Source of the DNA: Microbacteriaceae bacterium
GTDB taxonomy: Bacteria; Actinomycetota; Actinomycetes; Actinomycetales; Microbacteriaceae
Assembly (NCBI GenBank): GCA_022701925.1
Contig: JAKONM010000315.1
Coordinates: 1 to 13,957, forward strand
Reading direction: 5' to 3'
DNA: 13,957 nucleotides
The notes beneath the pieces were generated by a model. It saw only the letters and a program-made list of their open reading frames with translations. It was not told the DNA's origin and made no database searches. Shown here piece by piece: positions 1-7,410 of this stretch (positions within the stretch are counted from its first letter, which is position 1; each line of letters opens with the position of its first letter). The position numbers and the translations under genes were made by a program.

Positions 1-729
1 TCTTCAGCACGCTGGCGCGTCGTCGGCCTCGTCTCCGTGGCGATGTGCAGCATCGGGGTCGCCCTGACCCTCACCCGAGCGATCTGGCTGGCCGCAGTGC
101 TGATCGTCGCCGTCGCCGTCCTGCTCCTGCCGGAGCTGCGACGGCGCCTCCCCCTCGTGGTCGCGGGACTCGTGGCCGCAGCGCTCCTGTTCCTGGCGGT
201 GTTCCCCGACTACCTGGGTGCCGCCACCGACCGCAGCGAGGACCAGAGCCCCCTCTGGGACCGGCAGAACGTCAACCAGGCCGCGGCCTCCATGGCGATC
301 CACAACCCGCTCTTCGGTGTCGGCTGGGACCAGGCGGGGCACCGGATGTCGGAGTTCATTCGCCTCGGCGCCGACTACCCGGTCACCGCGGTGTCCGGCA
401 GCCTCATCCCCCACAACGTCTTCCTCGCGCACTTCGCCGAGCTGGGCGTGCTGGGCGCGTCGCTGTGGCTCGCCTCGGTGATCGCGGTGGTCGTCGTGCC
501 CATCGCGCAGCGGCACCGACCCGGCTTCGGCGCTTGGCGCTTCGTGCTGCTGTGCTTCGCGATCTGCTGGATCGTCGTCGCGAACTTCGGGCCGGTGAAC
601 TACTCCCAGCCGCAGTACCTGCTGTTCCTCGTGGGCGGGATCGCCGCCATGGGCCGCGAGGCGGTGCCCGTGCCCTGGGACTGGCGGCAGAGCAACCGGT
701 TCCGTTCGACGGCGGTCTTCTATGAGTGA
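1..729 (+). CDS. wzy: O-antigen ligase/Wzy-type polysaccharide polymerase, C-terminal part (5' end outside window)
   Basis: The frame is open from base 1, so the N-terminus lies outside the window; about 242 codons are present. Hydrophobic segments occur near the start (with the LTLTRAIW stretch), then two more. A long polar loop follows (about residues 73-140 of the fragment), then three C-terminal membrane segments. The loop holds NPLFGVGWDQ, and SLIPHNVFLAHFAELGVLG leads into the next helix. Both resemble the signature of the Wzy_C/O-antigen ligase family, whose members join lipid-linked repeat units on the outer face of the cytoplasmic membrane. The role as polymerase rather than ligase is inferred from the Wzx-like gene elsewhere in the window. 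The stop overlaps the next gene's start in an ATGAGTGA junction, implying co-translation. Confidence 0.85.
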   Translation, partial: SSARWRVVGLVSVAMCSIGVALTLTRAIWLAAVLIVAVAVLLLPELRRRLPLVVAGLVAAALLFLAVFPDYLGAATDRSEDQSPLWDRQNVNQAAASMAIHNPLFGVGWDQAGHRMSEFIRLGADYPVTAVSGSLIPHNVFLAHFAELGVLGASLWLASVIAVVVVPIAQRHRPGFGAWRFVLLCFAICWIVVANFGPVNYSQPQYLLFLVGGIAAMGREAVPVPWDWRQSNRFRSTAVFYE

Positions 730-1984
730 CGGGGTCGCCTACCTCGTCAGCCAGTACCCTGCGCTCTCCCACACGTTCATCGAGCGGGAGGTGCAGGCGC
801 TCCGGGCGCTCGGCGTGCCGGTCTCGACGTACTCGGTACGCCCTCCCGAGCCGGACGCGCCGTTCCCGCCGTCGACCGTGGCTGAGGTCGCCCGCACGAC
901 CGTGCTGCAGGGGCAGCCGGTCCGGGTCTACGTCGCGGACCTGCTGCAGGTGCTGAGGCGGGCGCCCGTCGCACTGGTGCGGACCGGTCTCTCCGCGCTG
1001 CGCCTGGGGCCGCCCGGGGCGCGCGCGAAGGTGTGGCAGCTCTTCTACCTGGTGGAGGCGGTCCGACTGGTGCGGCTGCTCGAGCGCGAGGGCACGGCCC
1101 GGCGCATCCACGTGCACCACGCCAACAACGCGGCGGACGTCGCCCGGCTCGCGGTGCTGCTCGCCCGACGGATGCACCGCCGCTCGGGATGGCGGTGGAC
1201 GCTGGGGCTGCACGGCCCGACGGAGTTCCTCGACGCCCCGGGCCACGACCTCCAGGCGAAGCTCGAGGATGCGGCGGCCGTCGCCTGCATCAGCGAGTAC
1301 GCCGTGCGGACCGCACGGTCGGTCGCGCCGTCGGTCGGTGCGGAGCGCTTCGGCATCGTGCGGATGAGTGCGCCGGAGGATCGCTTCGCCCCTGCGGCAC
1401 GCGAGCGCGAGCTGCGGCCGGCCGGCCCGTGCACGGTGCTCTTCGTCGGGCGCCTCGTCCCGGAGAAGGCGCCCGGCCTGCTGCTGGACGCGGTGGCCGA
1501 TCTGCGACGGTCCGGGGAGGACGTCCGCGCGGTCGTCGCCGGCGCCGGCCCGCTGCACGCCTCCCTGCGCGGTCGCATCGACGAGGAGGGGCTCGCCGAC
1601 GCGGTCGAGCTGCTCGGCCCCGTGGGGCAGCACGACCTGCCGGCCCTCTACCGGCGAGCCGACGTCTTCTGCCTGCCGAGCGATGCGGAGGGCATCCCCG
1701 TGGTGCTGATGGAGGCGATGCTCACCGAGCTGCCGGTCGTCAGCACCGCCGTCGCGGGCATCCCCGAGCTGGTGACCCCGCAGAACGGGATCCTGATCCA
1801 GCCGGGCGACCGTCGGGCCCTCGTCGACGCGCTGCGCTCCCTCGTGGGCGACCGCGCTCGGCGGAGCGCGCTCGGCGCGGCCGGCCGCCGGGCGGTGCTC
1901 GAGCAGCACCGCGCCGAACCCAACGCGCGCGCCCTGCGGGACCTGCTGTTCGACGGAGCGGCGGAAGGCGTCAGCGGGAGCTGA
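722..1984 (+). CDS. GT4-family glycosyltransferase (colanic-acid WcaL-like)
   Basis: This 420-residue protein has a two-domain GT-B layout. The N-terminal signature YLVSQYPALSHTFIEREVQ (residues 7-25) is typical of WcaL/AmsK-like exopolysaccharide glycosyltransferases. The C-terminal domain begins with FVGRLVPEKAPGLLLDA (241-257). It carries the E-x7-E motif at E323 and E331 (EGIPVVLME), followed by PVVSTAVAGIPELV, which in the GT4 family contacts the sugar nucleotide. It should act in the cytoplasm or at the inner membrane face on a lipid-linked repeat unit; the sugar cannot be read from the sequence. The ATG start overlaps the polymerase stop by 8 nt and has only a weak RBS, so translational coupling is likely. 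Its last 14 nt overlap the 3' end of the opposite-strand GT2 gene. Confidence 0.9.
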   Translation: MSDGVAYLVSQYPALSHTFIEREVQALRALGVPVSTYSVRPPEPDAPFPPSTVAEVARTTVLQGQPVRVYVADLLQVLRRAPVALVRTGLSALRLGPPGARAKVWQLFYLVEAVRLVRLLEREGTARRIHVHHANNAADVARLAVLLARRMHRRSGWRWTLGLHGPTEFLDAPGHDLQAKLEDAAAVACISEYAVRTARSVAPSVGAERFGIVRMSAPEDRFAPAARERELRPAGPCTVLFVGRLVPEKAPGLLLDAVADLRRSGEDVRAVVAGAGPLHASLRGRIDEEGLADAVELLGPVGQHDLPALYRRADVFCLPSDAEGIPVVLMEAMLTELPVVSTAVAGIPELVTPQNGILIQPGDRRALVDALRSLVGDRARRSALGAAGRRAVLEQHRAEPNARALRDLLFDGAAEGVSGS

Positions 1985-2804
1985 GGTCCCGCTCCCACAC
2001 GCCGGTCTGGCCCGACGCCAGCTTCTGCCGGGCGGCGGAGCGTCCCGCGGCGTAGGCGGCGGCGTAGACGACGAAGGACGGCCACACCCACGGGCGGCGA
2101 GCGACCCGCCCGATCAGTCGACGACGTGCTCCCGGTGCGCGCTCGAGGTCGGGGAAGCGCTCCGCCAGCTGCAGCTCCCCGGCCATCGTGCGCCGCAGGC
2201 GCCCGACCTGGGCTCGGAGGGTGCGGGGTGCGAAGACGGTGAAGGGCTCCCCCGGCGACACCACGCGCTCCTCCGGGACGAACAGCATGCGCACGAACAG
2301 GTCGTCCGCGATGACGTCGGGGAACTCCCCGAACCGGGCGCGCCCGGCAGCGCTGAGCCCGAAGACCCCGGAGCCCGTGTGCTCCTGCAAGCGGTAGTCG
2401 GTGAGCGCCCACACCTGCTGGTAGGCCCTCGCCGGCAGCGACGATCCGCGCTGCTCGATCCGGACCGCCGGGCTCGCGACGACGGCGTCGTCCCGCTGCA
2501 GCAGGGCCGCCAGGGCCAGCAGCGTCGCAGGCGTCATCGTGACGTCCGCGTCGAGGTAGATGCGGACCGGGTGGCGGGCCGCGGCGTCACCGGCGTTCAT
2601 GGCCGCCCGCTTCGAGGCCTGATCCAGCTCGAGCACGCGAACCGCACCGGCCGCCCGGGCGACGTCGGCCGTCGCGTCCGTGCAGCCGTTCGCGACCACC
2701 ACCACGTCCAGCCGGTCGAGCGCCGGAGCGATGCCGGCGAGCAGGCGCCCGAGGGGCGCGGCCTCGTCGTGGGCCGGGATGATCACCGTCGCATCAGCGC
2801 TCAT
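1971..2804 (-). CDS. GT2-family glycosyltransferase
   Basis: The protein has 277 residues with a GT-A fold. It starts with SADATVIIPAHDEAAPL, continues with VVVVANGCTDATADVAR (34-50), and has the metal-binding DAD at residues 85-87 (YLDADV). In GT2 enzymes these bind the nucleotide-sugar and Mn/Mg. VIADDLFVRM further on resembles the acceptor-side acidic motif. A hydrophobic stretch near 239-254 (VWPSFVVYAAAYAAG) could be a single membrane anchor or amphipathic helix. The ATG is preceded by a strong AGGAGG (2813-2818, 8-nt spacing). It lies 39 nt behind the lipoprotein gene and is probably the last gene of the 5865-to-1971 operon. Sugar specificity is unknown. Confidence 0.88.
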   Translation of the reverse strand: MSADATVIIPAHDEAAPLGRLLAGIAPALDRLDVVVVANGCTDATADVARAAGAVRVLELDQASKRAAMNAGDAAARHPVRIYLDADVTMTPATLLALAALLQRDDAVVASPAVRIEQRGSSLPARAYQQVWALTDYRLQEHTGSGVFGLSAAGRARFGEFPDVIADDLFVRMLFVPEERVVSPGEPFTVFAPRTLRAQVGRLRRTMAGELQLAERFPDLERAPGARRRLIGRVARRPWVWPSFVVYAAAYAAGRSAARQKLASGQTGVWERDLSSR

Positions 2805-2812
2805 GCCGACGT

Positions 2813-2818
2813 CCTCCT
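2813..2818 (-). promoter_or_regulatory. Ribosome binding site for the GT2 gene at 2804
   Basis: The minus strand reads AGGAGG with 8 nt before the ATG at 2804-2802. The perfect Shine-Dalgarno supports this start and suggests independent translation re-initiation after the 39-nt gap from the lipoprotein gene. Confidence 0.8.
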
Positions 2819-2843
2819 CTGCCGGGACGGGCTCGGGCCGCGA

Positions 2844-3938
2844 TCACGTGACCGGCTTCCCGTAGTCCTTCTGCACCACCTGCAGTCGCGACCAGGGGAA
2901 GCCGGTCAGCACCGAGTAGTCGGGTCCCCCGAGCAGCTGCCGCCACGGATCGGTGCCTGCCGGCGCGTCGACCTGCTCCGCGAGCACGGACACCGACCCC
3001 GCGCGGTCGACCACGACGAAGCCGTACTGCTGCGCCGCCCGGGCGATGACGGTCGCCGCCGGGGTCAGGCCCAGCGTCGTCACGTCCAGCGACGGGTCGA
3101 GCCGGAGGCGGCTCCCCTCCGGCAGCGCGGCGGGGTTCGAGTCCACCCCGTCGCTGCGCTGCGCCGGCCAGCTGAAGTCGGTGGAGACGGCGGGGTTCGG
3201 GATGACGATCGAGATCGCATGGTCGATGCGCCCCTGCTGGATCTCGCCGAACCGCACGACGCCTCCCGCATTGGGCAGGCCGGTCGCCGTCGCGCCGAAG
3301 TGGTCGGGGAATCGACCGTCGCCGGTCGAGACGTCGTCGATGCGGCCGCCCCAGCAGGCGCTCCAGGTGCCGTCGGGCGCCTTCTGCGCCTTCCAGAACT
3401 CCCAGATCTGATCCGAGGACGGCGACCAGATCGAGACCTCGCCGTCGGTGCCGGTGGCCGGGACCGCGTCAGGGGGCATGGGCACCGCGGTGAACTGGCC
3501 GCCCTCCTCCATGAGCCCGTCCGGCAGGTAGCCCTTGCCCTGGCAGTCGTCGAAGCGCACGTCGACCGTCGGGGCGTCCGCCGCGACGGTGTAGAGCGGG
3601 CTGTTGTACTGGTGGGCGTTGAACGCGGCCACGCCGTTGTACCGGTCGGTGATGGAGGCGACCAGGTAGTCCACCATCGCCTGGGAGTCCGCGGCGATCG
3701 GAGCGCCTTCCAGCGTGCTGCGCCAGAAGGTGTGGGGACCGAACGGATAGGCCTCCGCCGCCGCCCCGACGGACGGCGAGGATGCCGTCGGGGAGGGCGC
3801 GGCGGACGGGCTGAGGGACGGGGCGAACGACCTCTCCGGAGCCGCCGGCGAGCAGGCGGCGAGGCCCAGCAGCAGGGTCGCCGACGACGCGATCGCGACG
3901 GCTCGCGACCCGGCCCTCCGCCGGTCGACGCCCTTCAC
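2844..3938 (-). CDS. Secreted lipoprotein of unknown function inside the glycosyltransferase operon
   Basis: I chose the GTG at 3938 because it forms a GTGA overlap with the stop of the gene before it and puts a classic lipoprotein signal at the N-terminus: RRR (6-8), a hydrophobic core, then LAAC with lipidated Cys29. The longer in-frame reading from 3992 would place 18 extra residues before it. The protein is 364 residues. Residues 30-63 are a Ser/Pro/Ala-rich linker of the kind that spaces a domain from the membrane. The folded part (64-364) has exactly two cysteines, C132 and C195, a plausible disulfide. Residues 210-290 (FGATATGLP, GRIDHAISIVIP, FSWPAQRSDG, EGSRLRLDP) match a pattern I recall from uncharacterised secreted actinobacterial proteins (GLP..PGL.R, I.HAL, WPAR, G.R.RLK). 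I know no activity for it. Possible roles are polysaccharide binding, processing or export, all inference. Confidence 0.8.
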   Translation of the reverse strand: MKGVDRRRAGSRAVAIASSATLLLGLAACSPAAPERSFAPSLSPSAAPSPTASSPSVGAAAEAYPFGPHTFWRSTLEGAPIAADSQAMVDYLVASITDRYNGVAAFNAHQYNSPLYTVAADAPTVDVRFDDCQGKGYLPDGLMEEGGQFTAVPMPPDAVPATGTDGEVSIWSPSSDQIWEFWKAQKAPDGTWSACWGGRIDDVSTGDGRFPDHFGATATGLPNAGGVVRFGEIQQGRIDHAISIVIPNPAVSTDFSWPAQRSDGVDSNPAALPEGSRLRLDPSLDVTTLGLTPAATVIARAAQQYGFVVVDRAGSVSVLAEQVDAPAGTDPWRQLLGGPDYSVLTGFPWSRLQVVQKDYGKPVT

Positions 3939-4993
3939 CGGACCGCGACCGAGCGGTAGGCGTCGAGCGTGCCGCTGACGACCCCCTCCCACGCGAACTC
4001 CGACAGGTCCGGGCCGCCCGACGGGATCTCACCGGCCAGCCGTCGAGCGACCTCGAGCGCCTGCTCGGTCCCACCGCTGAACAGCCGCACCCAGCGCTCC
4101 CCGACCCGGCGCTGCAGCTCGCGGTTGATGGTCGAGTCCACGGCGACGACCGGGGTGGTCAGCGCGAGCGCCAGCATGACCGCGCCGGAGTTGAGGGCGC
4201 TGCGGGTGTCGTAGGGCAGCACGACGACGTCGGCAGAGGCGTGCCACAGGGCGACCTCGTCCTCGGGCACCCGGCCGAGACGCAGCACGACACGGCGATC
4301 GCCGCCGGCAGCGCTGCGCAGCCGGTCCGCCAGCCCGGTGTCGCCGCGCACCTCGCCGGCCACCAGCAGCCGATCCTCGGGCCCTGCAAGACGCAGGAAG
4401 TCACCGATCAGCGACTCCGCGTTCTTGTAGGGCCGCAGCTGGCCGAGCAGCAGGAAGCGCATGCCTGCGGCACCATGGACGCCGAGCCGACGATCCGCCT
4501 CGTCGCGCGAGGGCTTCGTGCCGTAGGAGTCGCCGTAGGTGCCGTGCGCGACGACTCGCATCGGCTTCCGCCGCAGCCGCGGGTACCGCTGCACCAGCAG
4601 TCGAGCGGCCTCCGGCGTCAGCGAGATCCACAGATCCACCAGCTGCAGGAAGCAGCGGAAGTAGAAGGCGTGGAGGCGAGGACGCGCCATCTCGTGCGGC
4701 GCGAGGTCGTGCCCCGTCCAGACCAGCCGCGAACCGCGCAGCCGCGCGACGAGCAGGCCGCCGAGCACCTTCACCACGTCGGCGGCCGCCTGCGGGCCGG
4801 AGTCCCAGCGCACCAGTGCGGACGGCCAGTGCACGTGCACCACGTCGGGCCGACCGAGCAGGCCGCGGCGGTCGAACGAGCGGACCTCGACGCCCTGCTC
4901 CCGAAGACCGCCGTACAGCAGGTCGATGTAGGGGTTGCCGCCCGCGCCCGTGTCGCTGGGCGATGCGAGGACGGAGAGGCGGGGACTGCTCAC
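3935..4993 (-). CDS. GT-B/GT4-like glycosyltransferase
   Basis: This protein has 352 residues from the GTG at 4993. That start is preferred because it gives a GTGA overlap with the upstream GT2 stop and begins directly with the Rossmann-like PRLSVLASPSDTGAGGNPYI. The open frame continues back to 6016, but that extension lies over the GT2 gene and is an antisense-free shadow of GC bias. Landmarks are DVVHVHWPS (50-58), LVWTGHDLAPHE (90-101), VVAHGTYGD (147-155) and LLLGQLRPYKNAESLI (181-196). At 254-286 are ADVVVLPYDTRSALNSG and TPVVAVD, the donor-binding region. The usual E-x7-E is replaced by an NSGAVMLAL-type sequence, seen in some GT4-like families acting on lipid-linked saccharides with HxHWP motifs. 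Sugar and linkage are unknown. It is tightly coupled to the GT2 before it and the lipoprotein after it. Confidence 0.88.
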   Translation of the reverse strand: MSSPRLSVLASPSDTGAGGNPYIDLLYGGLREQGVEVRSFDRRGLLGRPDVVHVHWPSALVRWDSGPQAAADVVKVLGGLLVARLRGSRLVWTGHDLAPHEMARPRLHAFYFRCFLQLVDLWISLTPEAARLLVQRYPRLRRKPMRVVAHGTYGDSYGTKPSRDEADRRLGVHGAAGMRFLLLGQLRPYKNAESLIGDFLRLAGPEDRLLVAGEVRGDTGLADRLRSAAGGDRRVVLRLGRVPEDEVALWHASADVVVLPYDTRSALNSGAVMLALALTTPVVAVDSTINRELQRRVGERWVRLFSGGTEQALEVARRLAGEIPSGGPDLSEFAWEGVVSGTLDAYRSVAVR

Positions 4994-5865
4994 GGTGCGT
5001 CCATGGTCGCACTGCGGCGGCGGGCCCGGCGACGGTGGGACAGCAGCTCCGCGAGCGCGGAGGGCGTCGACCCGTGCGCGGCCAGCGTCCGGGCGCTCCG
5101 GAGCACCTGACGAAGATCGCGGTGCCGCTGCGCGTGACGCAGGTCGTCCCAGGCCCGCACGGTGCGGATGCGGTCCTGCAGGCGCTTGGTCATCCACGGG
5201 GCGTCGTCGTACTGCGAGCGCACGACCTCGGCGCCGGCCAGGCTGCGGCGGCGCAGGTCGGGCTCCTGGTACACCTCGGACACCGCGTAGCGCGCGGTCG
5301 GACGGGGCAGCGCGATCCCGCTGCCATGCTCCAGCAGCCGGATCCAGGTGTCGAGGTCCTGCGCCCGGGGCAGGTCGCTGAAGCCGCCCGCGGCGATGAG
5401 GGCGTCCCGCCGGGCGATGACGGTGCTCGTGCAGACGACGTTCTCCGGGAAGAACAGCGAGTCGTGCCGCACCGTCGAGCGGCGCCCGCCGGTGTTCCCC
5501 CGCAGACGGCCGAAGGTGTCGATCACCGGGCTGGTGACCAGGACGTGCCCGTCGACCTGGGGCACGGTGTAGGCGAGGTGATCCGGCAGCCACTCGTCGT
5601 CCGAGTCCAGGAAGGCGACGAGACCGGTCGTCGCGCCGTCGATGCCCGCGTTGCGCGCCATGCCCGACCCCTTCGCCTCCACGTGCCGGATCAGTCGCAC
5701 CGGAAGGCCCTCGGCGACCGCCGCGGTGTCGTCCGTCGACGCGTCGTCGATGACGATGATCTCCGCCGGCGGAGCGGTCTGCGCGAGCACCGAGTCGACG
5801 GCGGCGCGCAGCACGTGAGCACGGTTGCGCGCGGGGATGATCACGGTGACGTCCGATGCGGTCAT
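4990..5865 (-). CDS. GT2-family glycosyltransferase, first gene of the 5865-1971 operon
   Basis: The 291-residue protein opens with SDVTVIIPARNRAHVL and has VIDDASTDDT (38-47) and FLDSDD at 85-90, the nucleotide- and metal-binding acidic cluster. DSLFFPEN (135-142) and AQDLDTWIR (168-176) supply the second half of the active site. A basic RRRARRRS tail ends it. The family transfers sugars to lipid-linked or protein acceptors in the cytoplasm; the donor is unknown. The start is fixed by AGGAGG (5875-5880) nine bases before the ATG. It is homologous along its whole length to the GT2 at 12003-12899, sharing the RRRARR tail. The stop codon overlaps the next start (GTGA). Confidence 0.9.
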   Translation of the reverse strand: MTASDVTVIIPARNRAHVLRAAVDSVLAQTAPPAEIIVIDDASTDDTAAVAEGLPVRLIRHVEAKGSGMARNAGIDGATTGLVAFLDSDDEWLPDHLAYTVPQVDGHVLVTSPVIDTFGRLRGNTGGRRSTVRHDSLFFPENVVCTSTVIARRDALIAAGGFSDLPRAQDLDTWIRLLEHGSGIALPRPTARYAVSEVYQEPDLRRRSLAGAEVVRSQYDDAPWMTKRLQDRIRTVRAWDDLRHAQRHRDLRQVLRSARTLAAHGSTPSALAELLSHRRRARRRSATMDAP

Positions 5866-5874
5866 GCCGGGCTT

Positions 5875-5880
5875 CCTCCT
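5875..5880 (-). promoter_or_regulatory. Ribosome binding site for the GT2 gene at 5865
   Basis: The minus strand has AGGAGG with a 9-nt spacing to ATG 5865-5863. It marks the start of the four-gene minus-strand operon. I could not identify a convincing -10/-35 pair for this direction in the 122-nt divergent gap. Confidence 0.75.
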
Positions 5881-5926
5881 GGTCGTCGCCCGATCCGCAC
5901 CGGAACGGCGCGCACGGGTCGTCGTC

Positions 5927-5956
5927 GTGCAATGGTCGCGGCGCAGCCCCTACGCT
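5927..5956 (+). promoter_or_regulatory. Candidate promoter and leader for the acetyltransferase at 5988
   Basis: A -10-like TACGCT (5951-5956) lies 18 bases after a loose -35, GTGCAA (5927-5932). An AGGGG ribosome binding site follows at 5977-5981, six bases before ATG 5988. The -35 is weak, so this is a tentative call. A promoter somewhere here is expected because the gene has no co-directional neighbour. Confidence 0.35.
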
Positions 5957-5987
5957 TCGAGGACCGAGCAGCGGACAGGGGTCGACG

Positions 5988-6524
5988 ATGCGCATCTCGC
6001 GGGCGTTCACGCGCACCCCGGCAGCCCTCGCCTACTGGCTGCTCGCGCGCCACCTGCCGTGGTCGCCCCGACCGGGCGGGGCCATCGCACGCCGGGTCCG
6101 CGGCGGACTGGCCCAGCGGATGCTGGACCGGTGCGGCCAGGACGTGAACGTCGAACGCGGCGCCTGGTTCGGCTCGGGCCACGGCATCGAGCTGGGCGAC
6201 CGATCGGCGATCGGTCTGGACTGCCTGCTGATCGGTCCCGTCACGATCGGGTCGGACGTGATGATGGGCCCGCGGTGCACCATCCTCGCCAGCCGCCACG
6301 AGACGGCCTCCGTCGACCGACCGATGGCCGACCAGGGCTTCCTGCCCGATCTGCGGGTGACCATCGAGGACGACGTGTGGATCGGCGCGAACACGACGAT
6401 CCTGCCCGGTCGTGTGATCGGCCGGGGCAGCATCGTGGGCGCTGGCTCCGTGGTCACGAAGGACGTGCCTCCGTGGACTGTGGTCGGCGGCAATCCCGCT
6501 CGACCGATCGCCTCGCGGCGATGA
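5988..6524 (+). CDS. Hexapeptide-repeat (left-handed beta-helix) O-acetyltransferase, WbbJ/Maa-like
   Basis: The protein has 178 residues. The frame is open further upstream, but the ATG at 5988 has an RBS (AGGGG, 6-nt spacing) and begins the natural N-terminal helix (MRISRAFTRTPAALAYWLL). Hexapeptide repeats run from about 60 to 155 (IELGDRSAIG, LIGPVTIGSDVMMGPRCTI, VTIEDDVWIGANTTI, RVIGRGSIVGAGSVV). The family's usual end is present: TKDVPPWTVVGGNPARPI (157-174). His104 in the ASRHE loop is in the usual position of the catalytic histidine. Such enzymes use acetyl-CoA to O-acetylate sugars or polysaccharide intermediates in the cytoplasm. It is transcribed alone, divergent from the GT2 at 5865 and convergent with the GT26 gene. 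Confidence 0.9.
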   Translation: MRISRAFTRTPAALAYWLLARHLPWSPRPGGAIARRVRGGLAQRMLDRCGQDVNVERGAWFGSGHGIELGDRSAIGLDCLLIGPVTIGSDVMMGPRCTILASRHETASVDRPMADQGFLPDLRVTIEDDVWIGANTTILPGRVIGRGSIVGAGSVVTKDVPPWTVVGGNPARPIASRR

Positions 6525-6531
6525 CCGCGAT

Positions 6532-6559
6532 CCGTCCGGGCTCACCGCCGACCGGACGG
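6532..6559. terminator. Hairpin between convergent genes, possible bidirectional terminator
   Basis: CCGTCCGG (6532-6539) and CCGGACGG (6552-6559) form a perfect 8-bp stem with a 12-nt loop. It starts 8 nt after the acetyltransferase stop and sits just before the stop of the opposite-strand GT26 gene. No T-run follows on either side, which is common in high-GC actinobacteria. Confidence 0.5.
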
Positions 6560-6561
6560 CG

Positions 6562-7362
6562 TCACGCATCCGCCGCCCAGGCGCGCCTGCGTCCGACCTG
6601 CGCCCGCAGCATCGACCGCGTCGCCTCCCACAGGAAGTAGGGCAGCGCGACGGCGTAGCGCCCGACGAGCCGGCGCGGCTCCAGGGCGATCCGGTAGGCC
6701 CACTCGAGGTTCGCGTTCTGGACCCACATGGGGCTGCGGCGCACGGCGCCGGCGAGGAAGTCGATGGTCGCTCCGACGCACAGCACGACGCCGTGGTCCA
6801 GCCGCGGCATCAGCTCGAGCGCCAGCCGCTCCTGCTTCGGCACCCCGACGCCCAGGAAGATCAGGTCGAGGTCGGCGTCGACGATCCGCTGCAGCAGGGC
6901 CTCCCGCGATGCCGGTCCGTCGACCTCCTCGGGTCGCGCCAGCTCGATGAGCGCGACGTCGAGGTCCCGGTTCACGCCGCGCAGGCGCTCGGCGGCCCGG
7001 ATGGCCGAGTCGCCGCGCCCGCCGATCAGCCCGATCCTGAACTGCTCCCTGCACAGCAGCGGGGTCAGGTCGGAGCCGGTGACGCGGCGCTGACCGCGCC
7101 GCCGCGCGAGACGACCGACGAGCGCTGCGATCGGCCACCCGTCCGGGGTCGACATGCTGGCGGACCGGTAGGCCGAGGCGACCTCCGGCATGCGGCTGGC
7201 CTGCCGCAACTGCGTCAGGTTCGGCGTCAGCACCAGGTGCGGCCGCTCGGAGCGGACGAAGCCCCGGATCCGCTCCACCGCCTGCTCGTAGTCGACGGGA
7301 TCGCAGACGATCTTCCCGATCGCGACCCGATCCACTGCTTCTTCAACGCGCACGACAGACAT
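6562..7362 (-). CDS. WecG/TagA/CpsF-family (GT26) glycosyltransferase
   Basis: The protein is 266 residues from ATG 7362, a usual length for the family. ATG 7389 or a start near 7503 is possible but adds residues without family character. T46 in LVLTPNLTQL and D74 in STPDGWPIA match the conserved Thr and Asp of TagA-like enzymes. GLIGGRGD (111-118) is followed by GVGVPKQE (171-178), and the C-terminal NLEWAYRIALEPRRLVGRY (218-236) is the typical basic appendage that docks the enzyme to the membrane. Members transfer an amino sugar, such as ManNAc or ManNAcA, or another hexose to an undecaprenyl-PP-linked first sugar, so this probably catalyses an early step of repeat-unit assembly. The exact sugar is not deducible. 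It is the last gene of the minus-strand group and has a long structured 5' gap. Confidence 0.92.
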   Translation of the reverse strand: MSVVRVEEAVDRVAIGKIVCDPVDYEQAVERIRGFVRSERPHLVLTPNLTQLRQASRMPEVASAYRSASMSTPDGWPIAALVGRLARRRGQRRVTGSDLTPLLCREQFRIGLIGGRGDSAIRAAERLRGVNRDLDVALIELARPEEVDGPASREALLQRIVDADLDLIFLGVGVPKQERLALELMPRLDHGVVLCVGATIDFLAGAVRRSPMWVQNANLEWAYRIALEPRRLVGRYAVALPYFLWEATRSMLRAQVGRRRAWAADA

Positions 7363-7410
7363 GAATCCCGGCACCCCCGCAGGCGTCATGGAGAGCACGC
7401 GCACCCACGC

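Noticed and set aside
404..1909. 501-codon minus-strand open frame opposite the polymerase and GT4 genes
   Set aside because: Its composition is typical of a GC-biased shadow, with no domain or RBS, while the plus-strand frames carry clear family motifs.
2379..3959. 526-codon plus-strand open frame opposite the lipoprotein and GT2 genes
   Set aside because: It is Arg/Gly/Val-rich with no recognisable motif, and is antisense to genes with lipobox and GT2 motifs.
4994..6016. Long upstream extension of the GT4-like gene, giving a 693-residue reading
   Set aside because: The extension is Arg/Ala/Gly-rich, lies out of frame over the well-supported GT2 gene, and the GTGA junction at 4993 gives a natural start.
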